A stretch of 64,000 nt of DNA from Diadema setosum (Eukaryota > Echinodermata > Echinoidea > Diadematoida > Diadematidae), in contig NC_092706.1 in the NCBI RefSeq assembly GCF_964275005.1, forward strand, positions 8,613,644 through 8,677,643, given 5' to 3'. How positions within the stretch are numbered: position 1 is the stretch's first letter; each line of letters starts with the position of its first letter. The position numbers and the translations under genes are program-made. The notes under the pieces were generated by a model that saw nothing but the letters and a program-made list of their open reading frames with translations, had not been told where the DNA came from and searched no databases. This document shows positions 34,980 to 47,578 of this stretch, in pieces.

Positions 34980-36370
34980 GTAAGCTTGAATTCCTGGTAC
35001 ATTCAAGTTTCAGGATATAAAAGAGGCGACCGGGAACCAAAACTACGTTCTACTTCTTTTTGTTCAATTGAATAACAAGACAAGTGTTCACGACCCTCAA
35101 TTTAACCGCAAAAGCTAATGTGAATTCTGATTCAAAGCAATTAATTCAAATCTATAAAAAAGGCATGTCATTTAAACCCACTTCCTAGATGCACGATCAA
35201 AATAGATGATAATTATCGCGACGATACGTAACATTACGAAGACAGAGCATATGAACCGTTTTTCATAGAACTCAGCTCTAAACGTTTCTCTGTTGTTTTA
35301 TTTCAAACTGTAGTCTCGTATAGCTTTCGCACTGCCCCGTCACATGATCACAGGATCGAGCTACTATATAATCCCTCTCTAAAATCGGCAGTACCTGGAA
35401 AATCTAGTGCCTTTCCACTTGTAAATGATTTGCTAAACGATTAATTTCAAGAAAATACAGATGTATTGCGTCATCACATTACCTTTAAAAAGTCAGAGAT
35501 TGTAACAGGAAGAAAACTGCCCGTACAGCCGACTTTAGCAACCATAGCCTTTACAGTTTTCTAACTTTTAATCTTTTCAAAAATATTGTCCTTGTAAAAT
35601 GAAGTAGTGCAATTTATGTATCAATATAAAACTTATAGCGACTGATTGATTCATAACTGCCCAAAACTAAAAAAAAAAAAAAAAAAAAAAGATTTTCGCG
35701 ACATATGGCTTTCGTGATGCCACATCACAAACACCCCAAATCAAATTATCATGGTAGTGACATGCTTCAATAAAGTAGCATGTTTCGAATGTCAACATGT
35801 TTTCTCGCTTGAAATGTTGACAGGAGATAGGTGTTATATCAAACTTTAAAAAGAAAGTGGCATATTCCATAATGTTTTTAAATCGCCTCATTCTGCAATT
35901 CCTCGGCGTTCATCTCTTCGGTGATAATTATGGTAATGGGTCACACTTAATGTTACGAGATGCTGGGTTGTAAGAAACGAAAACCTTCTTATCATTACTT
36001 TCCTTTCTGACGGTTTTGTTCTTGACGTTAAACCATCACTGTTCGCTTTAATATTGATATAAAAACAATATAAACATCGTATTCATTTCTACTTGTATGA
36101 TCTTATTTCTTTGAATGTATTGATGATAACCATTGATTTTCTAAGTAAGATCAGAGTATCAAAACTCCTGGTACGGCTTGTTATTCTCCGTGTATCATTT
36201 TGTTTCACTTCAATTGCTGTCTCTTTTCAAAGTAAGATTGGAACGAAAATAATTATGTCTACTCACTATTTCTTTTCGTGATTCATCTCATACTTTTTGC
36301 AGTCTTAGCAAAACAATATTTCGTTGAGATACCAGCAGCGATTACATCTTCAAAAGACGTTCACAGCAAG

Positions 36371-37495
36371 ATGAATGCCGAGCTCAACAGGTCAAAATGG
36401 GAGAATCAACGGGAGATGTACACAACTGATTTTGAAATGACCGAACTCGATGCCACGAAAACAATGACTTGGTCCTGGCACCCAATGCAGTGGTCTTGGT
36501 ATGTCATTTGCGAGCTGGTAACGTCAGTTCTCGGAATCATGGGCAACCTCCTTGTGATTGTCGTCATATTCTGTCGCCGTTCGAAGAGTAGATCTACTGA
36601 TATTCTGGTAGGTCACCTGGCATGTGCAGACCTACTGACATCGCTGTTCCTGGTTCCATACCCTGACATAAAAACCATCCCATACACATGGTCTGGAGCC
36701 ATATTCTGCAAGGTCATCAAGGGAAATTACTTGATGTGGACATCGGTGACTGCATCCATATATATCTTATCGGCCATATCGATTGATCGCTACTTTGCTG
36801 TCGTGTATCCATTGCATTTTAAGCGTTTCATTAGTCGCAGACTCGTCATTGCGGTTGTCGCCCTGATTTGGATCGGTGTCTGCGTTCTCACTTTCCCAAT
36901 ACTGTTGGTCAACAGCGCAGACGTTATCCCAGGAAAATGCATATTTCATCTACCGTTTCCGAAGCTCCAGGTTGTTGTCGGCTTGTTCACTTTCATCATC
37001 CGACTCGCCATTCCCACAATCATCATGCTGTTCACCCAGGTTACTATCGCTCGTGTCCTCCGACGGGAAGCTGCTCGTTTCAAATCGCAGAAGACGGCGC
37101 AATCGCTACCGTCCTCTTTCCACGACGTAGCACGAGCCCGCGTTCTTAAGCTTCTGCTCCTGGTCGTGGTGGTGTATATAGTTTGCTGGGCCCCAGACCA
37201 GCTAGCTTTTCTCTCCTTCAACCTCGGGCTTGTGCCCGATTCTCACTTCGCCAGTCCTCTCTATCGCATCCTAATCGTTCTCGCCTTTTGCAACTCTTGC
37301 GCTAACCCGATCATTTACACTTTTCGTCACAAAAAATTCCGGAGGGCTGCCAAAGATTTGTTCAAAGGAGTTACGGCAAGTAGATCGCCGATATTTGAAG
37401 AGTTCGTTTCCGAGAACACTCCGTCGAGTGCTCACCACCAGGTGTCGAACAACACCAAAACTAATGAAGTCATACTTAAAATTAAATCATTTTAA
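36371..37495 (+). CDS. Rhodopsin-class GPCR D
   Basis: A 374-residue receptor, same landmarks and numbering as B and C: doubled W-S-W at 34-36/41-43, N59, D87, C113/C190, DRY at 139-141, CWAP in TM6, NPIIY in TM7. N6 (NRS) is a glycosylation sequon. The C-tail is longer and ends differently (VILKIKSF): the shared SENT segment runs on through a changed frame end. ATG 36371 (MNAELN) lies 68 nt after the acceptor. The longer frame from 36278 begins in the intron at a GTG and is rejected. TM4 has the variant GVCVLTFP. Surface signalling receptor, ligand unknown. Confidence 0.93.
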   Translation: MNAELNRSKWENQREMYTTDFEMTELDATKTMTWSWHPMQWSWYVICELVTSVLGIMGNLLVIVVIFCRRSKSRSTDILVGHLACADLLTSLFLVPYPDIKTIPYTWSGAIFCKVIKGNYLMWTSVTASIYILSAISIDRYFAVVYPLHFKRFISRRLVIAVVALIWIGVCVLTFPILLVNSADVIPGKCIFHLPFPKLQVVVGLFTFIIRLAIPTIIMLFTQVTIARVLRREAARFKSQKTAQSLPSSFHDVARARVLKLLLLVVVVYIVCWAPDQLAFLSFNLGLVPDSHFASPLYRILIVLAFCNSCANPIIYTFRHKKFRRAAKDLFKGVTASRSPIFEEFVSENTPSSAHHQVSNNTKTNEVILKIKSF

Positions 37496-38305
37496 AGGAA
37501 CCCAAAGTGTTCCTCGCTCGTAATGTCTATACACAAATTCATATTAATTAATAATGATTTATAGTAAGAAAGGTCACTTCTTAGCATTTCCGCTTTTTCA
37601 AAGAAACTTTGAAAGTTCATGATTTCGAAAGTGATTAATGTTTCGTAATACCCGATACAATTATGTTAAATGATATCAATAATAAAATACGAAGACAAAT
37701 CAGCCAGTATATCTTCAGGTTCGTACTATTTCATCAAACGGAATGAATAAGAGAGAAAAAAAAATCGTCTGTGCTGTTTTTCATGCTCCGAAGACCAGCG
37801 TGTATTCTAAATCCGACAAGAAGACGAAGTTTAAATGGTAGCGATGTTGAATCAGCTTTGAATCCACTTCTTCCGGGCGACTTTTCATCAGGAGGATGGC
37901 GGTTGTTAAGGACTGCAGAAGTATTACCAGCAGGTAAAATATAGTGTGTGCGGAATATGGTATTAATAACGGGGTGGGTTTAGACCTAATGAATAGTCAG
38001 ATGATATGTTGAGAAAATGCTGCCATTTTTTAACAGGTACTGATGAACGAACATAAGGCCCACCAAAATGACAACAGCCGTTCATTAGCTGTCTACTAAC
38101 TCATTTGTTTGTGTTTATTTATATATTCATAGATTTGTTACTTTCGTATTATAATTATTACCTTTTTTAGTGACAAGCACTCGAAGCACTTATTGGTAAT
38201 CGTCGTTATTTCTCTTGCCAGTGATCGGTATCTTAATGAGTATTCTAGTGTTATGGATGCATAATTATTGTATTGGTACATCACTGTTCCGCGGAGGAAG
38301 ATTGA

Positions 38306-38311
38306 AATAAA
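38306..38311 (+). promoter_or_regulatory. Probable polyadenylation signal of receptor D
   Basis: AATAAA in the conserved GTTCCGCGGAGGAAGATTG context shared with B and C. Confidence 0.45.
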
Positions 38312-38485
38312 GTAGAGTTCCGCAAGATGGATGAACAGACCACACATCTTGTTTAAGAATTCAGCTGGGTTATAGAGAATTGTGGTTATGATGGTCTTGT
38401 TTTAGTCCAATTTAACCTCCGTAACACTAGGCATTTCTTCACCTTATGTAGTCATTTTAATTCGTTTTCTCGGAGTTATTTTATC

Positions 38486-38517
<32 letters not shown>

Positions 38518-38751
38518 CGTTGACCCGAGCAGTGTTCTATAAAGTTAAACAAGGGGATTATCTGATGTGGACGTCAGTAACATCGTCTATATACTAACTC
38601 CGAGCCATTTCCTGTTACATCTTTTCACTATTATACGTCATCTATTTTAAACAGTTCGTCAATCATCGACCTGTGCATGCCGTTGTCTTCTCTTGGTCCA
38701 GCTTAACATTTGTAGTCATTCCCAAATATGTGACTGATTGTGCACTGGGCG

Positions 38752-40018
38752 TACACTGACATTGATATGAGCAACAGCTGAATAGTGTACAATTTTGTTG
38801 GGAGGTAATTTAAAAATGATAGCCTAAATCAGTTTCATTAATTTCAAGATTTAACAGTTCGGTTTCAGATTTTGCTTTGTTTTCAACCCTCTGTACAAAA
38901 TTTTAATTTTGCACAGGGGTTAGTTGGTGTGTATTGCTATAGAGTCACACACGGCCGGGTCACAAAACGGATTTGATCAGGGTGAAAATGAGCCGGATTT
39001 TATTCCCGGAATGGAGCGTAATTTATGCAACAGTCACACACGGCCGGATTTCGAACCGGGTCCACAAGGAATTAAAACCGTATCGACCCAGTCCGATCCG
39101 TAGAGACCCGTATCGAACCGTATAAAAATCCGCTTTAAATCCTTAACTGAATTGTTTTCGACCCCTATCGACCCGTGTCAACCAGGGATGTAAAACTTGT
39201 CATCATCCGTTGTATGAAGGCAATGCGGTATACGGCAAGAGTTAAGACGGTTTTACGCTGCGGATTGCAGCGGGTCGGTGCGAGTCAATGCGGTTCGAAC
39301 CGGGTCAATTCGGGTATCAATACGGAATTGAAATCCGTGAGAAAATTTTGAACATGATCAAAATGTTTTTTCACCGCCGTATCGTAGAACCCGGGTTACG
39401 ACGAGGGTAAATACGGGTCTCTACGGCTCGAACCGGGTCGATACGGTTTTAATTCCTTATGGACCTGGTACGAAATCCTGCCATGTGTGACTCTAGCATA
39501 TGGCAGTGTGTGGTTGACACCCTGACAATGGTCCTGAACAATGGCCAGGATTGGAATGCTCTATTACATATCCATGATAAATTCCGCTGTTACATTTAGT
39601 CTTTATTCATCCTAAAATGTAGTGTTTGCAAGCACATGAAAACATTTTTTTTTTTTTTATGTGCATTTTACCCGTTACCATGAATTTAGACTAGCAGTGC
39701 CCAGGGAAATCTATCATCAATTATTGATAAATCATTCATGTGCCTTGGAGCAAGAGTCCAGAAGCCTAGTCAGCAGAGTTCTGAAAAGGTGGATTTCGTG
39801 GTATTCATGTCTGTTGGTCAGGGTCATTGTAAGCACGCACTTACATACAAGAACACATCATTGGTTCTTGTGTAAAGTTCAATTTTGTACAGACAGTTCA
39901 AATTTGACCACAATCTGGAACTTAACTTTAATGAAACTGATTCATGCTCTCATATTTCAAATCACCTCCAACTACATTGTACACTATTCAGCTATTACTC
40001 ATATCAATGACAGTGTTA
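38752..40018. mobile_element. 1.27-kb foldback DNA element with ~180-bp arms
   Basis: Left arm ACACTGACATTGATATGAG ... AGCTGAATAGTGTACAAT ... AATCAGTTTCATTAA returns inverted in 39840-40018. The arms match with scattered mismatches. It sits inside the D-unit GPCR relic and carries a second foldback element. No transposase is seen, and the 120-codon frame 39661-40023 is not convincing. Confidence 0.75.
38941..39494. mobile_element. Nested 554-bp foldback element with AGAGTCACACACGG ends
   Basis: AGAGTCACACACGG at the left, CCATGTGTGACTCT at the right. Arms of about 80 bp (39030-39110 against 39410-39490) also pair. The arms contain reiterated CCGTATCGACCCG and GAACCGGGTC words in both orientations, and the GC-rich, CpG-rich composition contrasts with the host DNA. 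Confidence 0.8.
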
Positions 40019-40481
40019 TCTGATGTATAGTTTTCAAACTATTTTTAAGGATCAAAAGTGGGAAATAGTATTGTTGTAACACCTAGTACCTATTCAGTCA
40101 GTATCAACGGCTGCTTACGGCCATTTTATTCATTAACTGTAATCTGTATAAACTCACTCATAATCCTATGCACCCTGCTTCACCCTCAATTCCAGGCGGC
40201 TGCCCTTGACTTGTTTGGATCTGGGCAAGCTCCCCGTGGCCAATATTTGAGAAAAAGGAATTTCAAAAGCATGAAATTCGAACGAAAATAAATTTAAGTT
40301 TTCATAGGGTTACATCGATGGAAATAAACTTTTCTTGTCGAGGAAAGGACCTGGTGGATTTATAGTTGAGGCGATGACTGAGTTGGCCCACGACCCTTGC
40401 CAAGCGATTGTAGAAGGTTCGCAAATGATTTTAGTTACGTGTGTCATGTAAAAGAGCTGCAACCAAATCAAGCTGCGTTAA

Positions 40482-40515
40482 CCTAACTGGGCTATTTGAG
40501 ACCAAGTTTGTTTTG

Positions 40516-40546
<31 letters not shown>

Positions 40547-41284
40547 TTTTTTGGGGGGGGGGTCAATTTGACCCCCCCCCCCCCTTCAGATCTCGGCCGC
40601 CGATCGCGCGATCGCCACGAAATTATGCCTGAAGATAAGATCTATAAGAATACATGGTCATACAATAGAAAAATATGTGGCCCTGCATATTAGAAAGTAT
40701 TGACTTTCTATTTTTAGTGAATTGATTATGCAAATTTATGCATGAAATCATATTTTCACCTGTATCTCCATTAAAAAGACTGAAGGATTGCTAAATTTTT
40801 GTGTCAGAATTCCTTAAGACACATCAAACAATTTTCTTGTAAAGAATAGCACAATCAAAATCGATTTCTTTTTCTTTTTATTGCTTTTTTGATTTCTTAC
40901 GTATTTAATTGTTTTTTCGACTTTTTGTTTTCCATTGTTTTTAGCCAAAATTTGATGCAGGCACATTTTTAAGCTTATCTACATTAGGACTGATTAATTC
41001 CAATTATTAAAAGTTGAAATATCAATTTAACAAGAAAAGAAAATTGGCATTTGCATTGGATTTGCACACGATATCATGCATTTAAGCTGTTTTCGGGTTG
41101 ACATGCATATGCAAAACATTACGTAACTTCAGAACGGTGTACCCGGACGCCACAAATTTGGTCTCAAAATATTTGGGGGACTTCAATGAAAAATAGTCAT
41201 GAAACGACGCGGCTAAATCTTTGCGCGTTGCGGAATCATGGCGCGAAATGTCGAGGGGGGGGGGGGGATCAAGTTAAGATAGGG
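40482..41284. mobile_element. 803-bp TTAA-flanked element (piggyBac-like target)
   Basis: TTAA at 40478-40481 and 41285-41288. The paralogous site in unit C (near 23020) reads GCTGCGTTAAAGGAG without insert. Ends are CCTAACTGGG at the left and AAGATAGGG at the right (inverse CCCTATCTT). TTAA duplication and C/A-rich ends are typical of piggyBac-like elements. No transposase. It contains (TTTTG)n and long G/C runs. Confidence 0.7.
40553..40581. repeat. G-run/C-run hairpin
   Basis: A run of ten G, then TCAA-T-TTGA, then a C-run: a 14-bp perfect stem with a one-base loop, preceded by (TTTTG)n. Homopolymer lengths may be affected by sequencing. Confidence 0.8.
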
Positions 41285-41299
41285 TTAAAGGAGCAGCCC

Positions 41300-41709
41300 T
41301 CCTGTATTATTCATTGCATCGCTTAATATACACTTTTGTTATACATTGTAAATCCAATCGATACCAAATAACTTTGTATATTAGTAACTTATGTATTATA
41401 TGATTATGCTACCAAGAATGTGTGTAATGTAATATGTAACATAATAATAAAGAAGCAGGTTCCAATTAATTAAATTAATCAAATCGAAATTGAATAAAAA
41501 TCCAATCATTTACTGTTAGCTATAAATAGGAAGAAACTATTTGCCCTGACTGTGACTGTAAAAGCAAGTAAGGTGTTTTTTACATGAAAAAAAAAATAGA
41601 CGGAATTCGCGTTTTGCTTTTTTTACTGTTCTTTACTGTTTTTCCCCCCACGGCGATGTTAATACAAGTGCTCTGAACAATCTTGAGGCGCACGGTGGGG
41701 GTATATACC

Positions 41710-41769
<60 letters not shown>

Positions 41770-42646
41770 TATTGGTTACAATGACAACTAGGGGGAAACA
41801 GATTCTAACGACGTCAAAAGTATGCAACGTAAAGTTTACAAGGTTTTGAATGTATTAATCTCTATCAATTAAGATGCCAATAAGTTTAAAGATAACATGT
41901 TACCACGTCATGTCCCCGTGAACAATGGCTGTATGTCCTGTGGGTATGGAAGATATAAAACTTTCAATCCGTGTGTTGTATTTGTGGCTTTGGATTTCTT
42001 TTTCGTGTTTGTCATTAACAAAACATTGAATTATCCATGCTAACCGGCACCAATATAGTGTTTTGTTGTTATTTAGGATATAGGATTGAATCTTGATTCA
42101 TTTCATCGGATTTTCATTAAATTATTAATTTCATTTAATTTCATTTAAATTATTAAGTTAAAGAGGAAATATATAGGAGAGTATGGAAACAATAGACTCC
42201 AACAACAACAATTTCTTCGACTTCTGTGTTTGCTGAATTACAAATTTATTTTACAATTATTACTTAATTACAATTTAGTAATCTGCGTACAAAAACACAA
42301 AACGTGTAAAATATTGAATGAAAAATAACGTCGATAGACATACAAAATACATACAAAATGACACGTCCACGGCATTCCAATCATTTTAATCTTGTAAGCA
42401 GTTAAATGGACTTACTTGTGAAAAGGAAGTAAAGTGTAGTTCCTCCATAACCCACTATAACTTCGTTGCATGCAATGTGGAAGTAAGAATTGTAAGAGTT
42501 TAGCCGTTTCAGAACAAGATGAATAAAAATTACCAAATGGGGGCAGTAATCGAAATCCAAGAACTAGAACACAATTTTACGACCCCTCGCTCTTCTGATA
42601 TCTCTCCCTGTGTGTGTGTGTGTGGGTGTGTCGTGATATATATACA

Positions 42647-42738
<92 letters not shown>

Positions 42739-42830
42739 ATATTGTAACGCCATGTCGCTCTTTTTTCGAACTCCTTTCCACCACCGACCGCTGTGGAGTC
42801 GGTTAAGGCCTTCAAGGCTTTGAATTTGTG
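41300..42830. other. Tail of unit D with TA microsatellites
   Basis: It has (TA)n at about 41712-41762 and 42649-42733. The segment 41770-42200 is homologous to 49110-49580, so it belongs to the repeating unit. No gene. Confidence 0.55.
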
Positions 42831-43446
42831 ATATCAGACATTCATTTTTCATATCACCACCCCCTCCGAAACATTAGTCTCTTTCTCCGGATGGTATTTG
42901 GGAAAAAGTCACCATGTAGCATCATGAGCAGCCGTAGCGGTGAACTGCATTGTATTGTGATTTGTAAAGAAAATCCATCATCTGTTATGAGTTTGCGATT
43001 TTCCGCCAGAAAATATCCATTAGTATCAAAAGATGCAATGTGTTGTGCAGTACAAGGAAGTTAAGTGGCCTCAGAGCGCACATCCTTTCTTTCACAACTG
43101 AACTGGCCAATTACCTTAAAGCATTTGTAATAGAAAGGTGAAATGTAAGAAAGATATAAAATTACGAAAATGTAAAAAAAAAACAAAAAACAAGTAAGCA
43201 AACCCCCCCCCAAAAAAAAAACAAAAAAAAACAGAAACTACAAAACAAATAAGACAAGACCTCAGATCCATGAAGTATGTTCCAAATGACCTCGTTTATA
43301 ATTCTGTTAACGATCAACAAGAATTTGTCAAGCAAGAACAAGTACAAAAAGAGTCTCGTCTTTCCTCCCCCCCCCCCCACGTACACTGATTGTTTTGTTT
43401 AGGTATGACATAATAGTGCTGTTTTACGATTCCTTGCTTACATGAC

Positions 43447-43568
43447 TATAAGAAGAGGGGTACTACTCGCGGTGATACACATCTCGTCGAAACGTCGCAT
43501 GGTCCCGTCATACCATGTACTCTTCGGGAAGATTTTCTCCTATGCGGATAGGTGACTTTCACAGAGGG
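43447..43568 (+). promoter_or_regulatory. TATA box and leader exon of pseudogene E
   Basis: TATAAGAAG at 43447-43455, leader with an upstream ORF (ATG 43499 to TGA 43555), donor AGAGGG|GTAAGC (43569-43570), acceptor TTTCTTGCAG ending at 44911. The promoter and splice signals look intact although the coding region is dead. Confidence 0.6.
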
Positions 43569-44979
43569 GTAAGCTTGAAGTTGTATTTCATTCAAATTTC
43601 AGGATATAAAAGAGGAAACCAGGAACCCAAACTACGTTCTACTAGCTAATGTGAATTCTGATTCAAAAGCGATTAATGCCAATTTAAAAACGGCATGTCA
43701 TTTTGACTCCCTTCCTAAATTCACGATCAAAATAGATGATAATTATCGCGATGCCACGTAACATTAAAAAGACATAGCATATGGACCATTTTCTCAGAGA
43801 ACCCAGCTCCAAATGATCCTCTGTTGTTTTACTTCCAAATGAAGTCTCGAAGCTGACATTATTATAGTTTTCGCGCTGCCCCTTCACATAATCACAGGAT
43901 CGAGCTGCTATATAAACCCTCTCTAAAATCGGCAGTACTTGGAATATCTAGTTCCTTTCTACTCGTAAATGATTTGGTAAACGAATAATTTTCTCTCCAA
44001 AAACTGCCTCGGAGACAGGTTCGAAAAAAAAAGGAGAAAATAAATGTTGTAAATAAACTTTGAAAAATGAATTTGCAACATAGGTGAAGTTTAGGCGATG
44101 TAAAATTTTAATAAAACATGATGTATTGCGTCATCACAATACCCGTAAAAAGTCAGATATTGAGAAAGGAAGAAAACTGGCCGTACAGCCAACTTTGGCA
44201 GCAACAGCCTTTAAGTTTTCTAACTTTTTATTTTCAAAAAATATTTTTCTTGTACAATGAAGTAGGGAAATCAATCTATCAATGGGTCAATCTAAAGCTA
44301 AGCGCCTGACGAATTTATAACTGTCAAAAAATAAAAAAAGAAATAATTTTCCCGACATATGGCTTTCATGATGCCGCATCACATACTCTCAAAAATCAAA
44401 GTATCGTAATGACATGCTTCAATAAAGTAATATGTGTCGAATGTTAACATGTTTTCTCACTTGCAAATTGGACAGGAGATAGTTATAATATCAAACTTTA
44501 AAAAAGTGGCATGTTCCATAGTATATTGCAAATCTCCCCATTCTGCAATTCCTCGGCATTCGTGTATTCAGTAACAATTATGGCAATGGGTTACATTTAA
44601 TGTTACGAAATGCTGGGTTGTAAGAAACGAAAACGAAAAAACATCACTGTGTTCGCTTTTAAAAATTGATATAAAACAATATAAACATCGTATTCAATTC
44701 TACTAGTATAATCTTATTTGTTTGAATGTATTGATGATTAGCATTGATTTTCTATTTTAAGGAAAGTAGGAGAAGAGTATCAAAACGGCTTGCTATTCCC
44801 CGTGTATCATTTTCTTCAACTTAAATAATTGTCTTTTTTAAGTAAGTTTGGAACGTTTGGAAATTACTCACTCACTATTTTTATTCGTGATTCATCTCAT
44901 ATTTCTTGCAGTCTTGGCAAAACAATATTTATTTGAGGTAGAAGCAGCGCTTGCACCTTCAAAAGGCGTGAACAGCAAG

Positions 44980-46084
44980 ATAAATATCGAGCTCAACAGT
45001 TCACAATAGGAGAATCAACGGGAGATGTACACAACTGATTTTGAAGTGACAGAACTCGAACAAACAATGACTTGGTCCTGGCATCCCATGCAGTGGTCAT
45101 GGTATGTCACTGGCGAACTGCTAACCGCAGTACTCGGAATCATGGGCAACCTCCTTGTAATTGTCGTCATGTTCTGTCGACGTTCGAAGAGTAGATCTAC
45201 CGATATTCTGGTAGGTCACCTGGCATGTGCAGATTTATTGACATCGCTGTTCCTAATTCCATATCCTGAAATAAACTCCATGCATCCCATACACATGGTT
45301 TGGAGCCCTGTTCTGCAAGGTTATCAAGAGAAATTACTTGATGTGGACATCGGTAACTGCGTGAATATTCATCCTATCGGCCATATCGATTGATCGGTAC
45401 TTTGCTGTCGTGTATCCCTTGCGTTTTAAGCGTTTCATCAGTCGTAGACTCGTCATTGCGTTTGTCTCCGTGATTTGGATCGGTGCCTCCGTTCTCAATA
45501 GCCCGATACTTTTGATCAACAACGCAGACGTTATCCAAGGAAAATGCATATTTCATCTACCGTTTCCGAAGCTCAAGGTCGCCTTCGGCTTGTTCATTTT
45601 CATCATCCGACTCGCCATTCCCACAATCATCATGCTGTTCACCCAGGTTACTATCGCTCGCGTCCTCCGACGGGAATCTTCTCGTTTCAAATCACAGAAG
45701 ACGGGGCAGTCGCTACCGTCCTCTTTCCACGACGTAGCACGAGCCCGCGTTCTTGAGCTTCTGCTCCTGGTGGTGGTGGTGTATATAGTTTGTTGGGCCC
45801 CAGACCAGCTAGCTTTTCTCTCTTTCAACCTTGGGCTGTTGCCCGACTCCTACATCACCAGTCCACTCCATCGCATCTTAATCGTCCTCGCCTTTTGCAA
45901 CTCTTGCGCCAACCCGATCATTTACACTTTTCGTCACAAAAAATTCCGTGGGGCTACCAAAGATTTGTTCAAAGCAGTTACCGCAAGTAGATCGCCGATA
46001 TTTGAAGAATTCGTTTCCGAGAACACTCGGACGAGCGCTCACCGGGACACAACACCAGCAGCTGTCACACAACACCAAAACTAG
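44980..46084 (+). pseudogene. GPCR E, recently inactivated receptor
   Basis: It is very close to F, with all landmarks recognisable (doubled W-S-W, LACAD, DRY, SFHDVARARV, CWAP, NPIIY). Three lesions are visible. The start codon aligned with MNTEL is ATA (44980-44982). An in-frame TAG lies at 45007-45009. Four extra bases near 45281-45285 (CCATGCATCCC against CCATCCC in F) shift the frame before TM3 and lead to a stop at 45391-45393. The frame from 45410 onward is otherwise open to TAG at 46082-46084. Restarting at the internal ATG 45025 would not rescue it because of the frameshift. The tail ends VTQHQN. Unit E has no second-GPCR relic downstream. Confidence 0.92.
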
Positions 46085-46379
46085 TGAAATTATCCTCCAA
46101 AATCAAAACACTTTTAGTCTAGGGAACCCGAAACGTTCCCCAGGACACACACACACAAAAAAAAATCATAATTCGTAATAACAACGGTTACTTCTCACAA
46201 TTACCACTCTCTCACCGAAACTTTGAAAGTTCATGATCTCGAAAGTGATTAATACAATTATATTAATTTCTATCAAAAATAACATCTGAAGAAGGCAACT
46301 CAGAGTACATCTTCAGATTCTTCTCATTTAATCAAACGGAGTGAAATAAAAAAAATAATGTTCCTATACTGTCTAAACA

Positions 46380-47578
46380 ATTTCAGTATAATTTGATAAT
46401 CCCTTCCTTGTCTTGGCGTTTTACGCCCTGTTTTCGCTTTCATTCATTGCATAGAGCACAGCTTGCTGATATTAAGTACGTGTACTTGAAAAAGAATAAA
46501 CTAAACTAAACTCTGGAGCTATCTTCCCAGAAAACACCTTTGCAGAATGTGTACATTCCTTCCCTTATGAGATATTTGAATAGAATCCGTTTGTGACTAC
46601 CAATATAATTATTTTCTCCCAGTTGACAGATTGTTTTGCTTCTAAAATTCCTCTTTCGTGCAACTCTGTTGGACCTACCATGAGAAATGTCTTTGATTGT
46701 GATAATTGGAGAATCAAATGTGCCATGGATTGAAACAGGATGGCTTTCATTTATGCTTGATTCAGACAGATGATTGCTAAAGAACATCTTCATTGTTTGT
46801 GCCTCACAGTTTACTCCAGCCCCATTCAATCATTTTCTTGCACATCTGTAAGTACTTTTGCAACAATATGGCTGATGACTATAGGCTGACTATTTTCTGA
46901 TTATTTACTCACTGTATTCAGCATGTAACAATAAATCAGGGTTAAAGTGAAGTATCAGGAGATGTGGACCTAAGTCAAGCATGATTTTTTTTTTCATCAA
47001 TTGTGTGCTATCTGGTTCTGCTTACTTCTAGGAGCTGATTCACAAAGCTCATTTCTAATGAACACAAACAAGTGTGGCTGATTTTTTTTTCTTTTTTTTT
47101 TGTGAGAGGATTTTTAACTTGGGGAGTGTGTGAGGGGAGGGTTGGGAGAGTAAAGGGATCTGTCTTGTAAGTTTGTAAATTGTGATTTGATATTGTGAAA
47201 TATACAAGGATTTTTACGTAGTTTGTGTTTTTATGCAAGAGATTTTAAAAGGTACAGTTATGAATATTTCATTATGATAATCAGTGGCAAATAAATATGT
47301 AACGCTGGATGCGCCTGGAAGGGATATAGGTTAGGGCGGTCCGCGGACTACAGTTATTTAGTTAACTTTGCCCAATGCCTGGCAGCCCTGTCAGGTGCAT
47401 TCAGTGTTTAGGTAATTTTGTGTTTATTGTATTGATCGATTATTAAAGGAGTTTTGTAATTGATTATGTATTGTATGTTTTCTGCAAATGAAATAATAAT
47501 GATAATAATAATTGAGTTATACATTAATTTAAAGCTTAGAGTCTGCTGTGTCTTTATATATATAATTTGTAATGTGTG
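46380..47578. other. Stretch without recognised gene
   Basis: It replaces the expected unit tail after E. A retroposon-like 3' end (GAATAAACTAAACTAAACT) lies at about 46490-46511, and a minus-strand frame of about 95 codons from an internal ATG (within 46506-46829) has no recognised domain. Confidence 0.4.

Larger units (their letters stand above)
38515..40290 (+). pseudogene. Relic of a second GPCR, unit D, split by insertion
   Basis: The left piece (38515-38750) has the TM3-like GTGTTCTATAAAG and the TM4-like FVNHRPVHAVVFSW segment. The right piece (about 40085-40290) reads NSLIILCTLLHPQFQAAALDLFGSG, matching NPILYTFRHQKFRRAAADLFKG of the live receptors. TM5-TM6 is missing and its place is taken by the foldback element 38752-40018. 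Confidence 0.75.

Noticed and set aside
39661-40023. 120-codon frame
   Set aside because: Runs into the right arm of the foldback element 38752-40018. No family resemblance.
46506-46829. 107-codon minus-strand frame
   Set aside because: Its first codon is TTG. From the internal ATG about 95 residues remain without a recognised domain. Left as undecided intergenic sequence.
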